Source of the DNA: Flavobacterium sp.
GTDB lineage: Bacteria; Bacteroidota; Bacteroidia; Flavobacteriales; Flavobacteriaceae
Assembly (NCBI RefSeq): GCF_025352425.1
Contig: NZ_JANXTI010000071.1
Location: forward strand, 1 to 50,757
DNA: 50,757 nt
Reading direction: 5' to 3'
Shown here piece after piece: positions 1 to 9,800 of the stretch. Position 1 is the stretch's first letter. Every line of letters starts with the position of its first letter. Both the position numbers and the translations under genes were made by a program. The notes under the pieces were generated by a model. That model was not told where the DNA came from and did no database searches. It was given only the letters and a program-made list of their open reading frames with translations.

Positions 1-1
1 A

Positions 2-121
2 ACTTTTGAAGGTTTTAAAACAAGAATTTTAGCAAAAATAACAGCATTAACATTGGTTCAGTATATCAATAAATTCATATTTGACAGACCAATAAACAAT
101 ATTAAAAATCAAACAATTTAA
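2..121 (+). CDS. IS982-family transposase, C-terminal end (partial)
   Basis: The first 39 codons in frame 2 end in TAA and read as the tail of a DDE transposase: TFEGFKTRILAKITALT at the start and FDRPINN near the end. I recognise this as the conserved C-terminus of IS982-family transposases of Bacteroidota. The rest of the gene lies outside the window, so I cannot say whether the element is intact. It ends about 15 bases before a candidate terminal repeat and points toward rimP. Family assignment is from recalled sequence similarity, not from a search. Confidence 0.75.
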   Translation, partial: TFEGFKTRILAKITALTLVQYINKFIFDRPINNIKNQTI

Positions 122-136
122 TTACACCCAACGGGT
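121..136 (+). mobile_element. Candidate right end of the IS982-type element
   Basis: Just after the transposase stop the sequence reads ATTACACCCAACGGGT. Read inward from the end this is ACCCGTTGGGTG..., and terminal repeats of the IS982 family commonly start with ACC(C). The exact boundary and any target duplication cannot be fixed because the left end is outside the window. The rimP promoter begins about 35 bases further on, so the element probably landed just upstream of that operon. Confidence 0.5.
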
Positions 137-171
137 TAAAGATATTATTTTTTTTTGATATGATAACAATT

Positions 172-200
172 TTTGGTTTATAAAAAAATAACTATATTTG
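172..200 (+). promoter_or_regulatory. Promoter of the rimP-nusA-infB operon
   Basis: A Bacteroidota-type promoter: -33 box TTTG at 172-175, 17-base spacer, and -7 box TATATTTG at 193-200 matching TAnnTTTG. Transcription should start near 205-207, leaving a leader of about 60 bases before the rimP ATG at 266 that contains a strong hairpin. Confidence 0.7.
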
Positions 201-231
201 CACCGTTATTTACCATTCAAAATTAAATAAT

Positions 232-257
232 GAGGGAAGCAATGCTTCCCTCTTTTT
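232..257 (+). terminator. Terminator-like hairpin in the rimP leader (possible attenuator)
   Basis: Perfect 9-bp stem GAGGGAAGC / GCTTCCCTC with an AAT loop (232-252), followed directly by TTTTT (253-257). It lies between the promoter at 172-200 and the rimP start at 266, so it would act on the operon's own transcript. It could instead be the old terminator of a gene separated by the IS insertion. The ATG at 230 that would extend rimP lies across the 5' arm of this stem and is not a likely start. Confidence 0.6.
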
Positions 258-265
258 ATACAACT

Positions 266-733
266 ATGGCATTTAGAGATAAAATTTTGGAGTTACTGGA
301 AGAAGGATTAAAAGAAAAACCTTCTTTGTTTTTGGTGGATTTAACAGTTACCGAAACATTAAAAGTGATAGTGACTTTAGATGGCGATAACGGTGTTAAT
401 TTGCAGGACTGTATAGATATCAGTCGGGTCATTGACAGTAATTTAGATCGTGAAGAACAGGATTATGCATTGGAAGTAGCTTCGGCAGGAGTTTCTACAC
501 CATTAAAACTGGTCAGACAATATCGGAAGAATATTGGACGAACATTGAAAGTAAAAACAGCTACCGAAACGATAGAAGCAAAGCTGGAAAATGTTACTGA
601 TGATAATATCACATTGACATGGACAGCAAGAGAACCAAAGAAAATTGGAAAAGGAAAAGAAACGGTTGAGCACAAACGTGAAGTTCCTTATTCAGATATA
701 AAAGAAGCAATTGTTACAATAATATTTAATTAA
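266..733 (+). CDS. rimP: Ribosome maturation factor RimP
   Basis: RimP is a cytoplasmic assembly factor for the 30S ribosomal subunit. The 155-residue product shows the N-terminal domain with the [11 protein letters not shown] segment and the [13 protein letters not shown] segment typical of the family, then a C-terminal SH3-like domain. An in-frame ATG at 230 would add 12 residues, but that stretch overlaps the leader hairpin and does not look like RimP; the ATG at 266 ([14 protein letters not shown]) matches the usual start. It is the first gene of rimP-nusA-infB, with nusA 8 bases downstream, a conserved bacterial order linking ribosome assembly, transcription elongation and translation initiation. 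Confidence 0.93.
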   Translation: MAFRDKILELLEEGLKEKPSLFLVDLTVTETLKVIVTLDGDNGVNLQDCIDISRVIDSNLDREEQDYALEVASAGVSTPLKLVRQYRKNIGRTLKVKTATETIEAKLENVTDDNITLTWTAREPKKIGKGKETVEHKREVPYSDIKEAIVTIIFN

Positions 734-741
734 ATTTAGGC

Positions 742-1983
742 ATGGAGAATATTGCATTAATCGATTCGTTTTCAGAGTTTAAAGACGATAAACTTATTGA
801 TCGGGTAACGCTTATGGCGATTTTGGAAGATGTATTTAGAAATGCATTGAAAAAGAAATACGGTTCTGATGATAATTTTGATATTATTATCAATCCTGAT
901 AAAGGCGATATGGAAATATGGAGAAGAAGAATCGTTGTTGCCGACGAAGATTTAGATCTTGAAAATGAAGAAATTACCTTAACAGAAGCAAGAAAAATTG
1001 AAGCCGATTTCGAGATTGGTGAAGAAGTTTCAGAAGAGGTGAAACTTATCGATCTTGGAAGAAGAGCTATCCTTGCTTTACGTCAAAACTTGATTTCTAA
1101 AATTCACGAACACGACAATACCAACCTGTACAAACAATTCAAGGATTTAATTGGCGAAATTTACACAGCGGAAGTGCACCATGTTCGTCCAAGAGTTGTA
1201 ATTCTAATTGATGACGAAGGAAACGAAATTGTTTTACCAAAAGAAAAACAAATTCCATCCGACTTTTTTCGTAAAGGAGATAACGTTCGTGGCATCATCG
1301 AAAGCGTCGAATTGAAAGGGAATAAACCGCAAATTGTCATGTCGAGAACAGCAGATAAATTTCTGGAAAAATTATTCGAACAAGAAATTCCGGAAGTTTT
1401 TGACGGTTTGATTATGATTAAAAATGTGGTCAGAATTCCAGGTGAAAAAGCAAAAGTAGCGGTCGATTCTTATGATGACCGAATTGATCCTGTTGGTGCG
1501 TGTGTTGGTATGAAAGGTTCAAGAATCCACGGAATTGTTCGTGAGCTTGGAAACGAAAACATTGACGTAATCAACTATACTTCCAATTTGCAGCTTTATA
1601 TTACTAGGGCGTTAAGTCCTGCAAAAGTATCTTCAGTTAAAATCGATGAAGAGAAAAAAAGAGCAGAAGTTTTCCTTAAATTAGAAGAAGTTTCAAAAGC
1701 AATCGGGCGTGGTGGACACAACATTAAATTGGCCGGACTTTTAACAGGTTACGAATTAGACGTAATAAGAGAAGGTGCTGCAATTGAAGAAGATGATGTT
1801 GAATTAACAGAGTTCTCAGACGAAATTGATGGTTGGGTAATCGACGAATTTGCAAAAATAGGATTGGATACTGCAAGAAGTATCTTGAATCAGGATGTTG
1901 CTGATTTAGTGAGAAGAACCGATTTAGAAGAAGAAACCATTTTGGAAGTAATAAGAATATTGAAAGAAGAGTTCCAGGACTAA
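742..1983 (+). CDS. nusA: Transcription termination/antitermination factor NusA
   Basis: NusA binds RNA polymerase and nascent RNA and modulates pausing, termination and antitermination. The 413-residue protein has the N-terminal polymerase-binding domain (about 1-125), an S1 domain (about 130-205) and two KH domains with GxxG loops at GMKGSR (about 257) and GRGGHN (about 322). A short acidic C-terminal helical region follows, and the tandem acidic repeats of the longer enterobacterial protein are absent, as usual in Bacteroidota. It sits between rimP and infB in the same operon. NusA acts on hairpin terminators, so it could influence the hairpin in its own operon leader. Confidence 0.95.
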   Translation: MENIALIDSFSEFKDDKLIDRVTLMAILEDVFRNALKKKYGSDDNFDIIINPDKGDMEIWRRRIVVADEDLDLENEEITLTEARKIEADFEIGEEVSEEVKLIDLGRRAILALRQNLISKIHEHDNTNLYKQFKDLIGEIYTAEVHHVRPRVVILIDDEGNEIVLPKEKQIPSDFFRKGDNVRGIIESVELKGNKPQIVMSRTADKFLEKLFEQEIPEVFDGLIMIKNVVRIPGEKAKVAVDSYDDRIDPVGACVGMKGSRIHGIVRELGNENIDVINYTSNLQLYITRALSPAKVSSVKIDEEKKRAEVFLKLEEVSKAIGRGGHNIKLAGLLTGYELDVIREGAAIEEDDVELTEFSDEIDGWVIDEFAKIGLDTARSILNQDVADLVRRTDLEEETILEVIRILKEEFQD

Positions 1984-2019
1984 TCTTTCACACAAAATAG
2001 ATAACATTAATAAGATTTT

Positions 2020-4830
2020 ATGTCTGAAGGAAATATTAGAATTAATAAAGTTTTAAGGGAATTGAATATTTCTTTGGAAAGAGCTGTGGATTATCTTAAG
2101 GATAATGGCATTGTCATTGAGGCAAGCCCAAACACAAAAGTTTCCGATGATGTATATTCTATTCTTTGCGGACAATTTGCCGGTGACAAAGGGAATAAAG
2201 AAGCTTCGAAAGGAGTCAGTGAAGAAATAAGAAAAGAAAAAGAAGCACTTCGGGTTGAAAGAGAAAAAGAAATCGAAGGCAAACGCAAGCTTGAAGAAGA
2301 CCGTCAGCAACAACAAGAGTTGATCAAAGCGAAAGCAACGGTAATTGCACCAAAACAAGTTGGGAAAATAGACTTGGAACCAAAAGCAACAGCTGCTCCG
2401 GTTCAAGCAATAAAACCAGTTCAAGAGCCAAAGCCAGTTGTTGACTCGAGCGTCAGCGAACAGGCGAAGCAAAAGAAAGAAGTTAGTGCTAAAAAAGAAG
2501 AGGCACCAACGGCTGCTCCAAAAGAAGAAAAAGTTGCAGCGCCAGTTGCTGAAGAGCCAATTGACGAAACGCATACAACACAATATCAAAATCTTACCGG
2601 ACCAATACACACCGGGCAAACAATAGATTTAGCGCAATTTAATAAACCCAAAAAGAAAAAAGAGGAGTTTAAAAAAGACGCTGCTAAACCGGCAACTCCG
2701 GCAACTGGACAAACTGCTCAACAAGCTGCGAATGCTAATGCCAATGCCAATGCCAACAAAAATAAAAGAAAGCGAATTCCCGGCAAACCGGAACCAGGGA
2801 AACCTGTTGTTGGAGGCGGAGGCGGAGGAAATGCTTTTGGACCTAACAAACCTGGTGCTGCAAAACCTGGCGGTGGCGGTTTCCAAAAAGGAAATCGTCC
2901 TGCTATAGTTCAAAAAGTGGAGCCAACGGAAGAAGAAGTTAAAAATCAGATCAAAGAAACGTTAGAACGTCTTCAAGGAAAAGGAAACAAATCCAAAGCG
3001 GCAAAATACAGAAGAGATAAGCGTGATACGCACCGTCAACGAAGTGAAGATGAAATGCAGGCTCTTGAAGAAGGAAGCAAAACAATCAAGGTAACAGAAT
3101 TTGTTACTGTTGGTGAAGTAGCTACGATGATGGATGTGCCTATTACAAAAGTAATCGGGACCTGTATGTCACTTGGAATCATGGTAACAATGAACCAAAG
3201 ATTGGACGCCGAAACATTATCAATAGTTGCTGATGAGTTTGGTTTTGAAGTAGAATTTATTACATCTGATATTGAAGATTCGATTGAAGTTGTTGCAGAT
3301 AAAGAAGAAGATTTAGTATCCCGCGCACCAATTGTAACCGTAATGGGTCACGTTGACCACGGTAAAACTTCGTTGCTGGATTATATACGAAATGAAAATG
3401 TAATTGCCGGAGAATCAGGTGGAATTACACAGCACATTGGTGCTTACGCCGTAATGCTTGAAGGTGGACAAAAAATCACTTTCCTTGATACACCAGGTCA
3501 CGAAGCGTTTACCGCGATGCGTGCCCGTGGAGCGCAGGTTACCGATATTGCTATCATTGTGGTTGCTGCGGATGATGACATCATGCCACAAACCAAAGAA
3601 GCTATTAGCCACGCGCAAGCAGCTAATGTCCCGATGATATTTGCGATTAATAAAATTGATAAACAAGGCGCTAATCCTGAAAAGATTAAGGAGAAATTAG
3701 CCGCTATGAATTTATTGGTAGAAGATTGGGGTGGGAAATACCAATCGCATGATATCTCTGCCAAAAAAGGAACAGGCGTAAAAGAATTATTGGAAAAAGT
3801 GTTGCTTGAAGCTGAAATATTAGACTTAAAAGCAAATCCAAATAAACCTGCTGTAGGAACTGTTGTGGAAGCACAGTTAGACAAAGGAAGAGGCTATGTA
3901 TCAACAATATTGGTACAATCAGGAACTTTGAAAGTAGGAGATTATGTATTGGCAGGAAAAAATCACGGAAAAGTGAAAGCCATGCACGATGAAAGAGGTC
4001 ACAATGTAATGTCGGCCGGACCGTCAACACCAATCTCCATTTTAGGTTTGGATGGTGCGTCAACAGCTGGAGACAAATTCAACGTTTTTGAGGACGAAAG
4101 AGAAGCAAAACAAATCGCAACTAAACGTTTACAATTGATGCGTGAGCAATCCGTTAGGACACAACGTCATATTACCTTGGCGGAAATTGGTCGTCGTATT
4201 GCGTTGGGTCAGTTTAAGGAGTTAAATATTATCCTTAAAGGAGACGTTGATGGTTCTGTAGAAGCACTTTCGAGTGAGTTTTCTAAATTGTCTACGGATG
4301 AAATCCAAATCAATATTATCCACAAAGGGGTCGGAGCAATTACCGAAACTGACGTAATGTTGGCTTCTGCATCGGATGCGATTATCATTGGATTTAATGT
4401 GCGTCCGGCTGGAAATGCCCGTCAGATAGCGCAAAAAGAAGAAATCGACATCAGAAGTTATTCTATTATTTATGACGCAATCAACGATTTGAAAGACGCG
4501 ATGGAAGGTATGCTTTCCCCTGAAATGAAGGAAGAAGTTACCGGTACTGCAGAAATCAGAGAGATTTTCAAAGTATCTAAAGTGGGAACTATCGCGGGTT
4601 GTATGGTTACCGATGGTAAAATCTTCAGGAATTCCAAAATCAGGATTATTCGTGAAGGTGTAGTTATTTTCACTGGTGAATTATCCACACTGAAACGTTT
4701 TAAAGACGACGTAAAAGATGTTGCAAAAGGATACGATTGTGGTATGCAGATTAAGAATTACAACGAGATTGAACAACTTGACATAATCGAAGCTTTCCAG
4801 GAAGTGGAAGTGAAGAAAAAGATGAAATAA
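2020..4830 (+). CDS. infB: Translation initiation factor IF-2
   Basis: IF-2 is the GTPase that places initiator tRNA on the 30S subunit. The 936-residue protein has a long lysine/glutamate/alanine-rich N-terminal region (about 60-340) with a run of alternating Ala-Asn and a glycine-rich stretch, followed by the IF2_N module. The GTPase domain has G1 GHVDHGKTS (about 443), G3 DTPGHE (490) and G4 NKID (544), and is followed by the beta-barrel and C-terminal domains that contact fMet-tRNA. It is the last gene of the operon, 36 bases after nusA, and is followed by a strong terminator. The variable N-terminus is normal for the family; its hexanucleotide array is listed separately. Confidence 0.96.
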   Translation: MSEGNIRINKVLRELNISLERAVDYLKDNGIVIEASPNTKVSDDVYSILCGQFAGDKGNKEASKGVSEEIRKEKEALRVEREKEIEGKRKLEEDRQQQQELIKAKATVIAPKQVGKIDLEPKATAAPVQAIKPVQEPKPVVDSSVSEQAKQKKEVSAKKEEAPTAAPKEEKVAAPVAEEPIDETHTTQYQNLTGPIHTGQTIDLAQFNKPKKKKEEFKKDAAKPATPATGQTAQQAANANANANANKNKRKRIPGKPEPGKPVVGGGGGGNAFGPNKPGAAKPGGGGFQKGNRPAIVQKVEPTEEEVKNQIKETLERLQGKGNKSKAAKYRRDKRDTHRQRSEDEMQALEEGSKTIKVTEFVTVGEVATMMDVPITKVIGTCMSLGIMVTMNQRLDAETLSIVADEFGFEVEFITSDIEDSIEVVADKEEDLVSRAPIVTVMGHVDHGKTSLLDYIRNENVIAGESGGITQHIGAYAVMLEGGQKITFLDTPGHEAFTAMRARGAQVTDIAIIVVAADDDIMPQTKEAISHAQAANVPMIFAINKIDKQGANPEKIKEKLAAMNLLVEDWGGKYQSHDISAKKGTGVKELLEKVLLEAEILDLKANPNKPAVGTVVEAQLDKGRGYVSTILVQSGTLKVGDYVLAGKNHGKVKAMHDERGHNVMSAGPSTPISILGLDGASTAGDKFNVFEDEREAKQIATKRLQLMREQSVRTQRHITLAEIGRRIALGQFKELNIILKGDVDGSVEALSSEFSKLSTDEIQINIIHKGVGAITETDVMLASASDAIIIGFNVRPAGNARQIAQKEEIDIRSYSIIYDAINDLKDAMEGMLSPEMKEEVTGTAEIREIFKVSKVGTIAGCMVTDGKIFRNSKIRIIREGVVIFTGELSTLKRFKDDVKDVAKGYDCGMQIKNYNEIEQLDIIEAFQEVEVKKKMK
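2728..2757 (+). repeat. Hexanucleotide array in infB (five units)
   Basis: Five consecutive near-identical 6-nt units (GCGAAT, GCTAAT, GCCAAT, GCCAAT, GCCAAC) encode Ala-Asn repeats in the low-complexity N-terminal part of IF-2. Because the unit is two codons, changes in copy number would alter length but keep frame. Confidence 0.8.
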
Positions 4831-4841
4831 ATACAAACAAA

Positions 4842-4868
4842 AAAGTCCCGAATCATTCGGGACTTTTT
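4842..4868. terminator. Bidirectional terminator between infB and the SPOR gene
   Basis: The inverted repeat AAAGTCCCGAAT / ATTCGGGACTTT is flanked by A's on the left and T's on the right, so it can end both the infB transcript (+) and the convergent SPOR-protein transcript (-). Confidence 0.85.
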
Positions 4869-5257
4869 TATTTATTCGGCTTTATCAAAAATGCATTTGG
4901 ATACTTCTTTTTTAAATCGCTGAGGTTTTTTTCGGCCTCAATCCGGGTTTTGAAATTGCCGACCCAAACTTTGTATAATGGCGTACTGAAAACAATAGTG
5001 GCATCAATATTTTTATTTTCTCTTTTAAAATCAAGCAACGTTTTTTTGGAAGTTTCAGTATCACCGTTAAAAATCTGAATTTTATAGCGGTCATTTATCG
5101 TAATGGAACTGTTTATTTTACGTTTTTCATTTAAAAGTTGCTCAAACTTTGGATCTTGCGTTACACTTACTTTAGCCTCCTGACTATAGCTTTTTTGCGA
5201 CAGAAATACCACAGTCAGCGTGGTGAAAATAAATTTTATTCTTTTTAAAAACTGCAT
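4868..5257 (-). CDS. Secreted SPOR-domain protein
   Basis: A 129-residue exported protein. The start is taken at MQFLKRIKFIF (ATG at 5257) because it begins a classic signal peptide ending near SYSQE; the extra seven residues upstream overlap the promoter. After a short linker, residues of about 60-129 form a single SPOR domain (YKIQIF..., VWVGNF, EAEKNLSDLKKKYPNAF). SPOR domains bind denuded peptidoglycan glycan strands at division sites, so a periplasmic cell-wall role is likely, but there is no second domain to define an activity. It is monocistronic, convergent with infB, with its own promoter. Confidence 0.85.
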   Translation of the reverse strand: MQFLKRIKFIFTTLTVVFLSQKSYSQEAKVSVTQDPKFEQLLNEKRKINSSITINDRYKIQIFNGDTETSKKTLLDFKRENKNIDATIVFSTPLYKVWVGNFKTRIEAEKNLSDLKKKYPNAFLIKPNK

Positions 5258-5275
5258 AATTGTTTGATTTTTATA

Positions 5276-5304
5276 CAAATGTAAAACATATAGAATTAAA
5301 CAAA
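5276..5304 (-). promoter_or_regulatory. Promoter of the SPOR-domain gene
   Basis: On the minus strand, TTTG (5301-5304), a 17-base spacer and TACATTTG (5276-5283) match the Bacteroidota consensus, with a short leader before the ATG at 5257. This supports the shorter start of the gene. Confidence 0.75.
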
Positions 5305-5358
5305 AGAGAAAACACTATTTAGAATTAATATAAATTGAATTTAAGATATATTTAAGGT

Positions 5359-5388
5359 TTTGAGAATAAGTCTTAAGTCGTATTTTTG
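5359..5388 (+). promoter_or_regulatory. Promoter of the act-cox operon
   Basis: TTTG (5359-5362), an 18-base spacer and TATTTTTG (5381-5388) match the Bacteroidota promoter. The leader to the actA ATG at 5476 is about 80 bases and contains a small CTGAG/CTCAG inverted repeat (5421-5435) followed by A's. No other convincing promoter or terminator was seen until after coxA, so an 11-kb transcript is likely. Confidence 0.7.
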
Positions 5389-5475
5389 TCCAAGTTTTTA
5401 AATAAAGTGTTAAAATTTTACTGAGCGTTACTCAGAAAAAATCATGCCAACATCAGCCGATAATTACTATATTAT

Positions 5476-6807
5476 ATGAAAAAAGTGGGTAACCATAATT
5501 CGATTTCAAGGAAGATAATCTACAGTTTAGCTTTAATGCTAACTTTCTCCTTCACTTCATTTTCACAAGCAACTCCGCAAGCAGCAGCAACTCCAGCAAC
5601 TGCTACAGCTACAGCAGCACCAACCGCAACCGCTGGAGGTGACGCAGCAGCAGGAAAAGCATTGTTTAACACTAATTGTGCAGCTTGTCACAACCTCGAC
5701 AGAAAAATGACAGGTCCGGCTCTTAGAGGTGTTACAGGGCGTCATGCCAAAGACTGGTTTTATGGTTGGATTGCCAACAGTTCTGCTTTGATAAAATCAG
5801 GTGATGCTGATGCGGTTAAATTATTTGCTGAAAACAACAAGTCAGTAATGACAGCGTTTCCTCAATTATCTAAACAGGATGTTGATAATATCTTAGCGTA
5901 TACAAGCGAGCCAAAACCAGAGCCTATAAAACCGCCAGGTGTAGTTCCTGGGACCGGAGGAAGTGACAGTGGAATTTCAAACAATGTTATCCTTGGGGCT
6001 CTCTGTTTAGTGCTGTTGATGTTGGTAATCATGTTGTTCTTTGTTAACAATGTATTGACCAAAGTAGCCAAAGCAAACGGTATTGAAGTTGCCGAAAAAG
6101 AAAAAGGTTTGCCAATTTGGAGAGCTTTTGCAAAAAATCAGTTTCTAGTGTTAGTTTCTTGTATAATCTTATTATTAGCTAGCGGATTCTTTGTGTATGG
6201 TTACTTGATGCAAATAGGTGTTGATCAGGATTACCAGCCAATCCAGCCGATTCATTATTCTCACAGAATTCATGCCGGAAGCAACGGAATCAATTGTAAA
6301 TATTGCCACTCTTCTGCAAGGGTAAGTAAAAATGCAGGAATTCCTTCTCTGAATGTTTGTATGAATTGCCACAAAAATATTGCTGAGGTATCTGATACAA
6401 CAGCTACTTCTGAGTATTCAAAAGCATTTTACGACGGGGAAATTAAAAAATTATATGCAGCTGTTGGTTGGGATGGATCAAAATATACCGGAAAAACAAA
6501 TCCGGTAAAATGGGTTCGTATTCACAACTTACCTGACTTTGCTTATTTCAATCACTCACAACACGTAACCGTTGCCGGAATTGAATGTCAAAAATGTCAC
6601 GGTCCGGTGGAGACATACGAAATCCAAAAACAATTTGCTCCATTAACAATGGGTTGGTGTATCAAATGCCACCGCGAAACCGATGTGAAAATGGAAGGCA
6701 ATGCCTATTACACAAAAATTCACGAAGAACTTTCCAAAAGATATGGCGTTGACAAATTGACGGCGGCCCAAATGGGAGGAATTGAATGTGGTAAGTGCCA
6801 CTATTAA
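5476..6807 (+). CDS. actA: Alternative complex III subunit ActA, hexaheme cytochrome c
   Basis: ActA is the multiheme electron-transfer subunit of alternative complex III, which oxidises quinol and passes electrons toward the terminal oxidase. The 443-residue protein has a signal-like N-terminus (hydrophobic to about 32), an Ala/Thr-rich linker, then a monoheme cytochrome c domain (CAACH at 68-72, distal Met in the KSVMTAFP region), two membrane segments (about 170-195 and 218-242) and a C-terminal pentaheme domain with CxxCH at 274, 295, 371, 395 and 438. Families outside Bacteroidota usually show only the pentaheme part, so the leading monoheme domain is a fusion. It is the first gene of act-cox, with actB 33 bases downstream. 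Confidence 0.9.
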   Translation: MKKVGNHNSISRKIIYSLALMLTFSFTSFSQATPQAAATPATATATAAPTATAGGDAAAGKALFNTNCAACHNLDRKMTGPALRGVTGRHAKDWFYGWIANSSALIKSGDADAVKLFAENNKSVMTAFPQLSKQDVDNILAYTSEPKPEPIKPPGVVPGTGGSDSGISNNVILGALCLVLLMLVIMLFFVNNVLTKVAKANGIEVAEKEKGLPIWRAFAKNQFLVLVSCIILLLASGFFVYGYLMQIGVDQDYQPIQPIHYSHRIHAGSNGINCKYCHSSARVSKNAGIPSLNVCMNCHKNIAEVSDTTATSEYSKAFYDGEIKKLYAAVGWDGSKYTGKTNPVKWVRIHNLPDFAYFNHSQHVTVAGIECQKCHGPVETYEIQKQFAPLTMGWCIKCHRETDVKMEGNAYYTKIHEELSKRYGVDKLTAAQMGGIECGKCHY

Positions 6808-6840
6808 TAAAATAATTTAAGAAGCTAATATTTATATACG

Positions 6841-9800
6841 ATGTCATCGAACAAAAAATACTGGAAAAGTGTTGAGGAACTAAACGAAAACAGTTCTATT
6901 GTTGAGGCGCTTAGAAATAATGAATTTGTAGAGGAAATTCCAACAGACGAATTTCTATCTGACAAAGAAGCATTATCTTCTTCTTCAACTACTCGTCGTG
7001 ATTTCTTGAAATACGTTGGATTTACAACAGCAGCTGCAACATTAGCTGCCTGCGAAGGCCCGGTACACAAATCAATTCCTTACGTTTTACAACCGGAACA
7101 AGTTATTCCAGGTGTTGCAGATTATTATGCAACTTCTATGTTTGATGGTTTCGATTTCGCTAACTTATTAGTAAAAACCCGTGAAGGGCGTCCAATAAAA
7201 ATAGAAAACAACACTATTGCTGGTGCAAAATTCGCTGCCAATGCAAGAGTTCACGCTTCGGTATTGTCATTATATGATAGTATGCGTTTGAAAATAACGA
7301 AAGTGGCTCAAAAAAACGCTACCTGGCAGGAAGCAGATTTAAAAATTAAAGCAAGTTTAGCGGATGCAAAAACTAAAGGCGGACAAGTTGTTTTATTGAC
7401 AAATACTTTAGCAAGTCCATCAACCGAAAAGTTAATAGCTGAATTTATCGCAAAAAACCCAACTGCAAAACACGTGACTTATGACGCTGTTTCTGAGTCT
7501 GCTGCTCTTGATGCATTCGAAGCTGCTTACGGAGAACGAGCTTTGGTTGATTATGATTTCTCAAAAGCGAATACAATTGTTTCTATCGGTGCTGACTTTT
7601 TAGGAGATTGGCAAGGTGGAAGTTTTGATTCTGGATACGCAAAAGGAAGAGTTCCACAAGCGGGAAAAATGTCAAAACACTATCAGTTTGAAGCTAACAT
7701 GACTTTGTCTGGAGCTGCTGCTGATAAGCGTGTTCCAATGACAATTGCTAATCAAAAACAAGCTTTAGTTAAAATATACAATGTAATTACAGGTTCTGCA
7801 ATATCAACCGGAAAAGTGGCTAACGAAGAGGTAGTTACCAAAGCAGCGCAACAGTTAAAAGCTGAAGGGACAAAAGGACTTTTAGTTTCAGGAATTCAGG
7901 ATAAAAATGCACAATTATTAGTTTTAGCTATTAATTCAGCTTTGGCTAGTGAAGCATTTTCAACTATCGGAACACGTCAAATCAGAAAAGGTTCAAACGA
8001 AAAAGTAGCTCAATTAATTGCTGATATGAATGCAGGAAGTGTTCATACTTTGATTATGAGTGGCGTAAATCCAGTTTATACTTTAGCCGACAGCGCTAAA
8101 TTTGTAAGCGGATTGAAAAAAGTAAAATTATCTGCTGCATTTTCTATAAGAGAAGATGAAACAGCTTCAATCACAAATATTGCAGTTCCGGCACCTCATT
8201 ATTTAGAGACTTGGAATGATTTAATGTTGACCAAAGGGACTTATTCTTTGACCCAACCAACAATCCGTCCATTATTCAGCTCTAAACAATTCCAGGAAGG
8301 ATTACTATCATGGAATGAAAACAGCGCGGATTACTATGATTATATAAAAGCGAATGCTGCTTCTTATACAAATGGCGCTTCATGGAACCAAACGGTTCAC
8401 GATGGTGTTGCTGTTGGAACTCCAGCCGGTGCATCGGCAAGTTCAGGAGATTATGCTGCTGCGGCTAACACTTTGGCACAATCAAAAACAGCAAACGGAT
8501 TTGAATTGGTATTGTATACCAAAACAGGTTTAGGTGATGGTCAACAAGCTAACAATCCATGGTTGCAAGAGTTCCCAGATCCAATTACAAGAGTTGCCTG
8601 GGATAACTATGTTACTATTTCTAAAGCTGATGCGGATTCAAAAGAATTAGGTTTTGAAAACAGAATAGTAGCTAACGGTGGTCTTAACGGAAGTTATGCA
8701 ACCTTAACTGTTAATGGAATAAAACTGGAGAATGTTCCGGTTATAATTCAACCAGGACAAGCAAAAGGAACTCTAGGTTTGGCTTTGGGGTATGGCAAAA
8801 AAGTAGGATTAAAAGAAGAAATGCAAGTTGGTCTTAATGCTTATGCATTCTATGCTAATTTTAATAATGTACAATCAGTTACTATCGCTAAAGCAAGCGG
8901 AGAACATGAGTTTTCGTGTGTTCAGTCACAAAAAACCTTGATGGGTAGAGGCGATATTATCAAAGAAACAAATTTGACTATTTTCAATACTAAAGATGCT
9001 AAAGAATGGAATACTGTTCCTATGGTTTCTTTGGATCACAAAGAAGTAGAAGCAACTAAAGTTGATTTATGGGATTCATTTGACCGTTCAGTTGGTCACC
9101 ATTTTAATCTTTCGATAGATTTGAATGCTTGTACCGGTTGTGGTGCTTGTGTAATTGCTTGCCATGCTGAAAACAACGTTCCGGTTGTTGGTAAAGCAGA
9201 AATCAGAAGAAGTCGTGATATGCACTGGTTGCGTATTGACAGATATTATTCATCAGAAGATACTTTTGCTGAAGACAACGAGAAAAAAGAAAATTTTGAA
9301 GGTTTATTTGGTAAAAAAGGCTCATTAGGTGGATTTGGAGAAATGGAAAATCCGGCTGATAATCCACAAATATCTTTCCAACCTGTAATGTGTCAACATT
9401 GTAATCATGCACCTTGTGAAACTGTTTGTCCTGTGGCAGCAACTTCGCATGGTCGTCAGGGCCAAAACCAAATGGCTTATAACAGATGTGTTGGTACTCG
9501 TTACTGCGCAAACAACTGTCCGTATAAAGTGCGTCGTTTTAACTGGTTCTTGTATAATAATAATGACGAGTTTGATTTCCATATGAATAATGATTTAGGA
9601 CGTATGGTTCTTAATCCGGATGTAAACGTTCGTTCACGTGGAGTTATGGAAAAATGTTCTATGTGTATTCAAAAAACACAGTTGACAATCTTAACAGCAA
9701 AACGCGAAGGAAGAGAAGTAAACGTTGACGAATTCCAAACGGCTTGTTCGGCAGCCTGTTCAACTGGCGCTATTGTCTTTGGAGATGTTAACAATAAAGA

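Noticed and set aside
230..265. Upstream ATG extending rimP by 12 residues
   Set aside because: The stretch encodes part of the leader hairpin and gives residues unlike any RimP N-terminus; ATG 266 fits the family.
2053..2619. 188-residue minus-strand frame inside infB
   Set aside because: Antisense shadow of the Lys/Glu-rich part of IF-2; composition (Phe/Trp/Leu-rich) is the complement of A-rich codons, with no recognisable domain.
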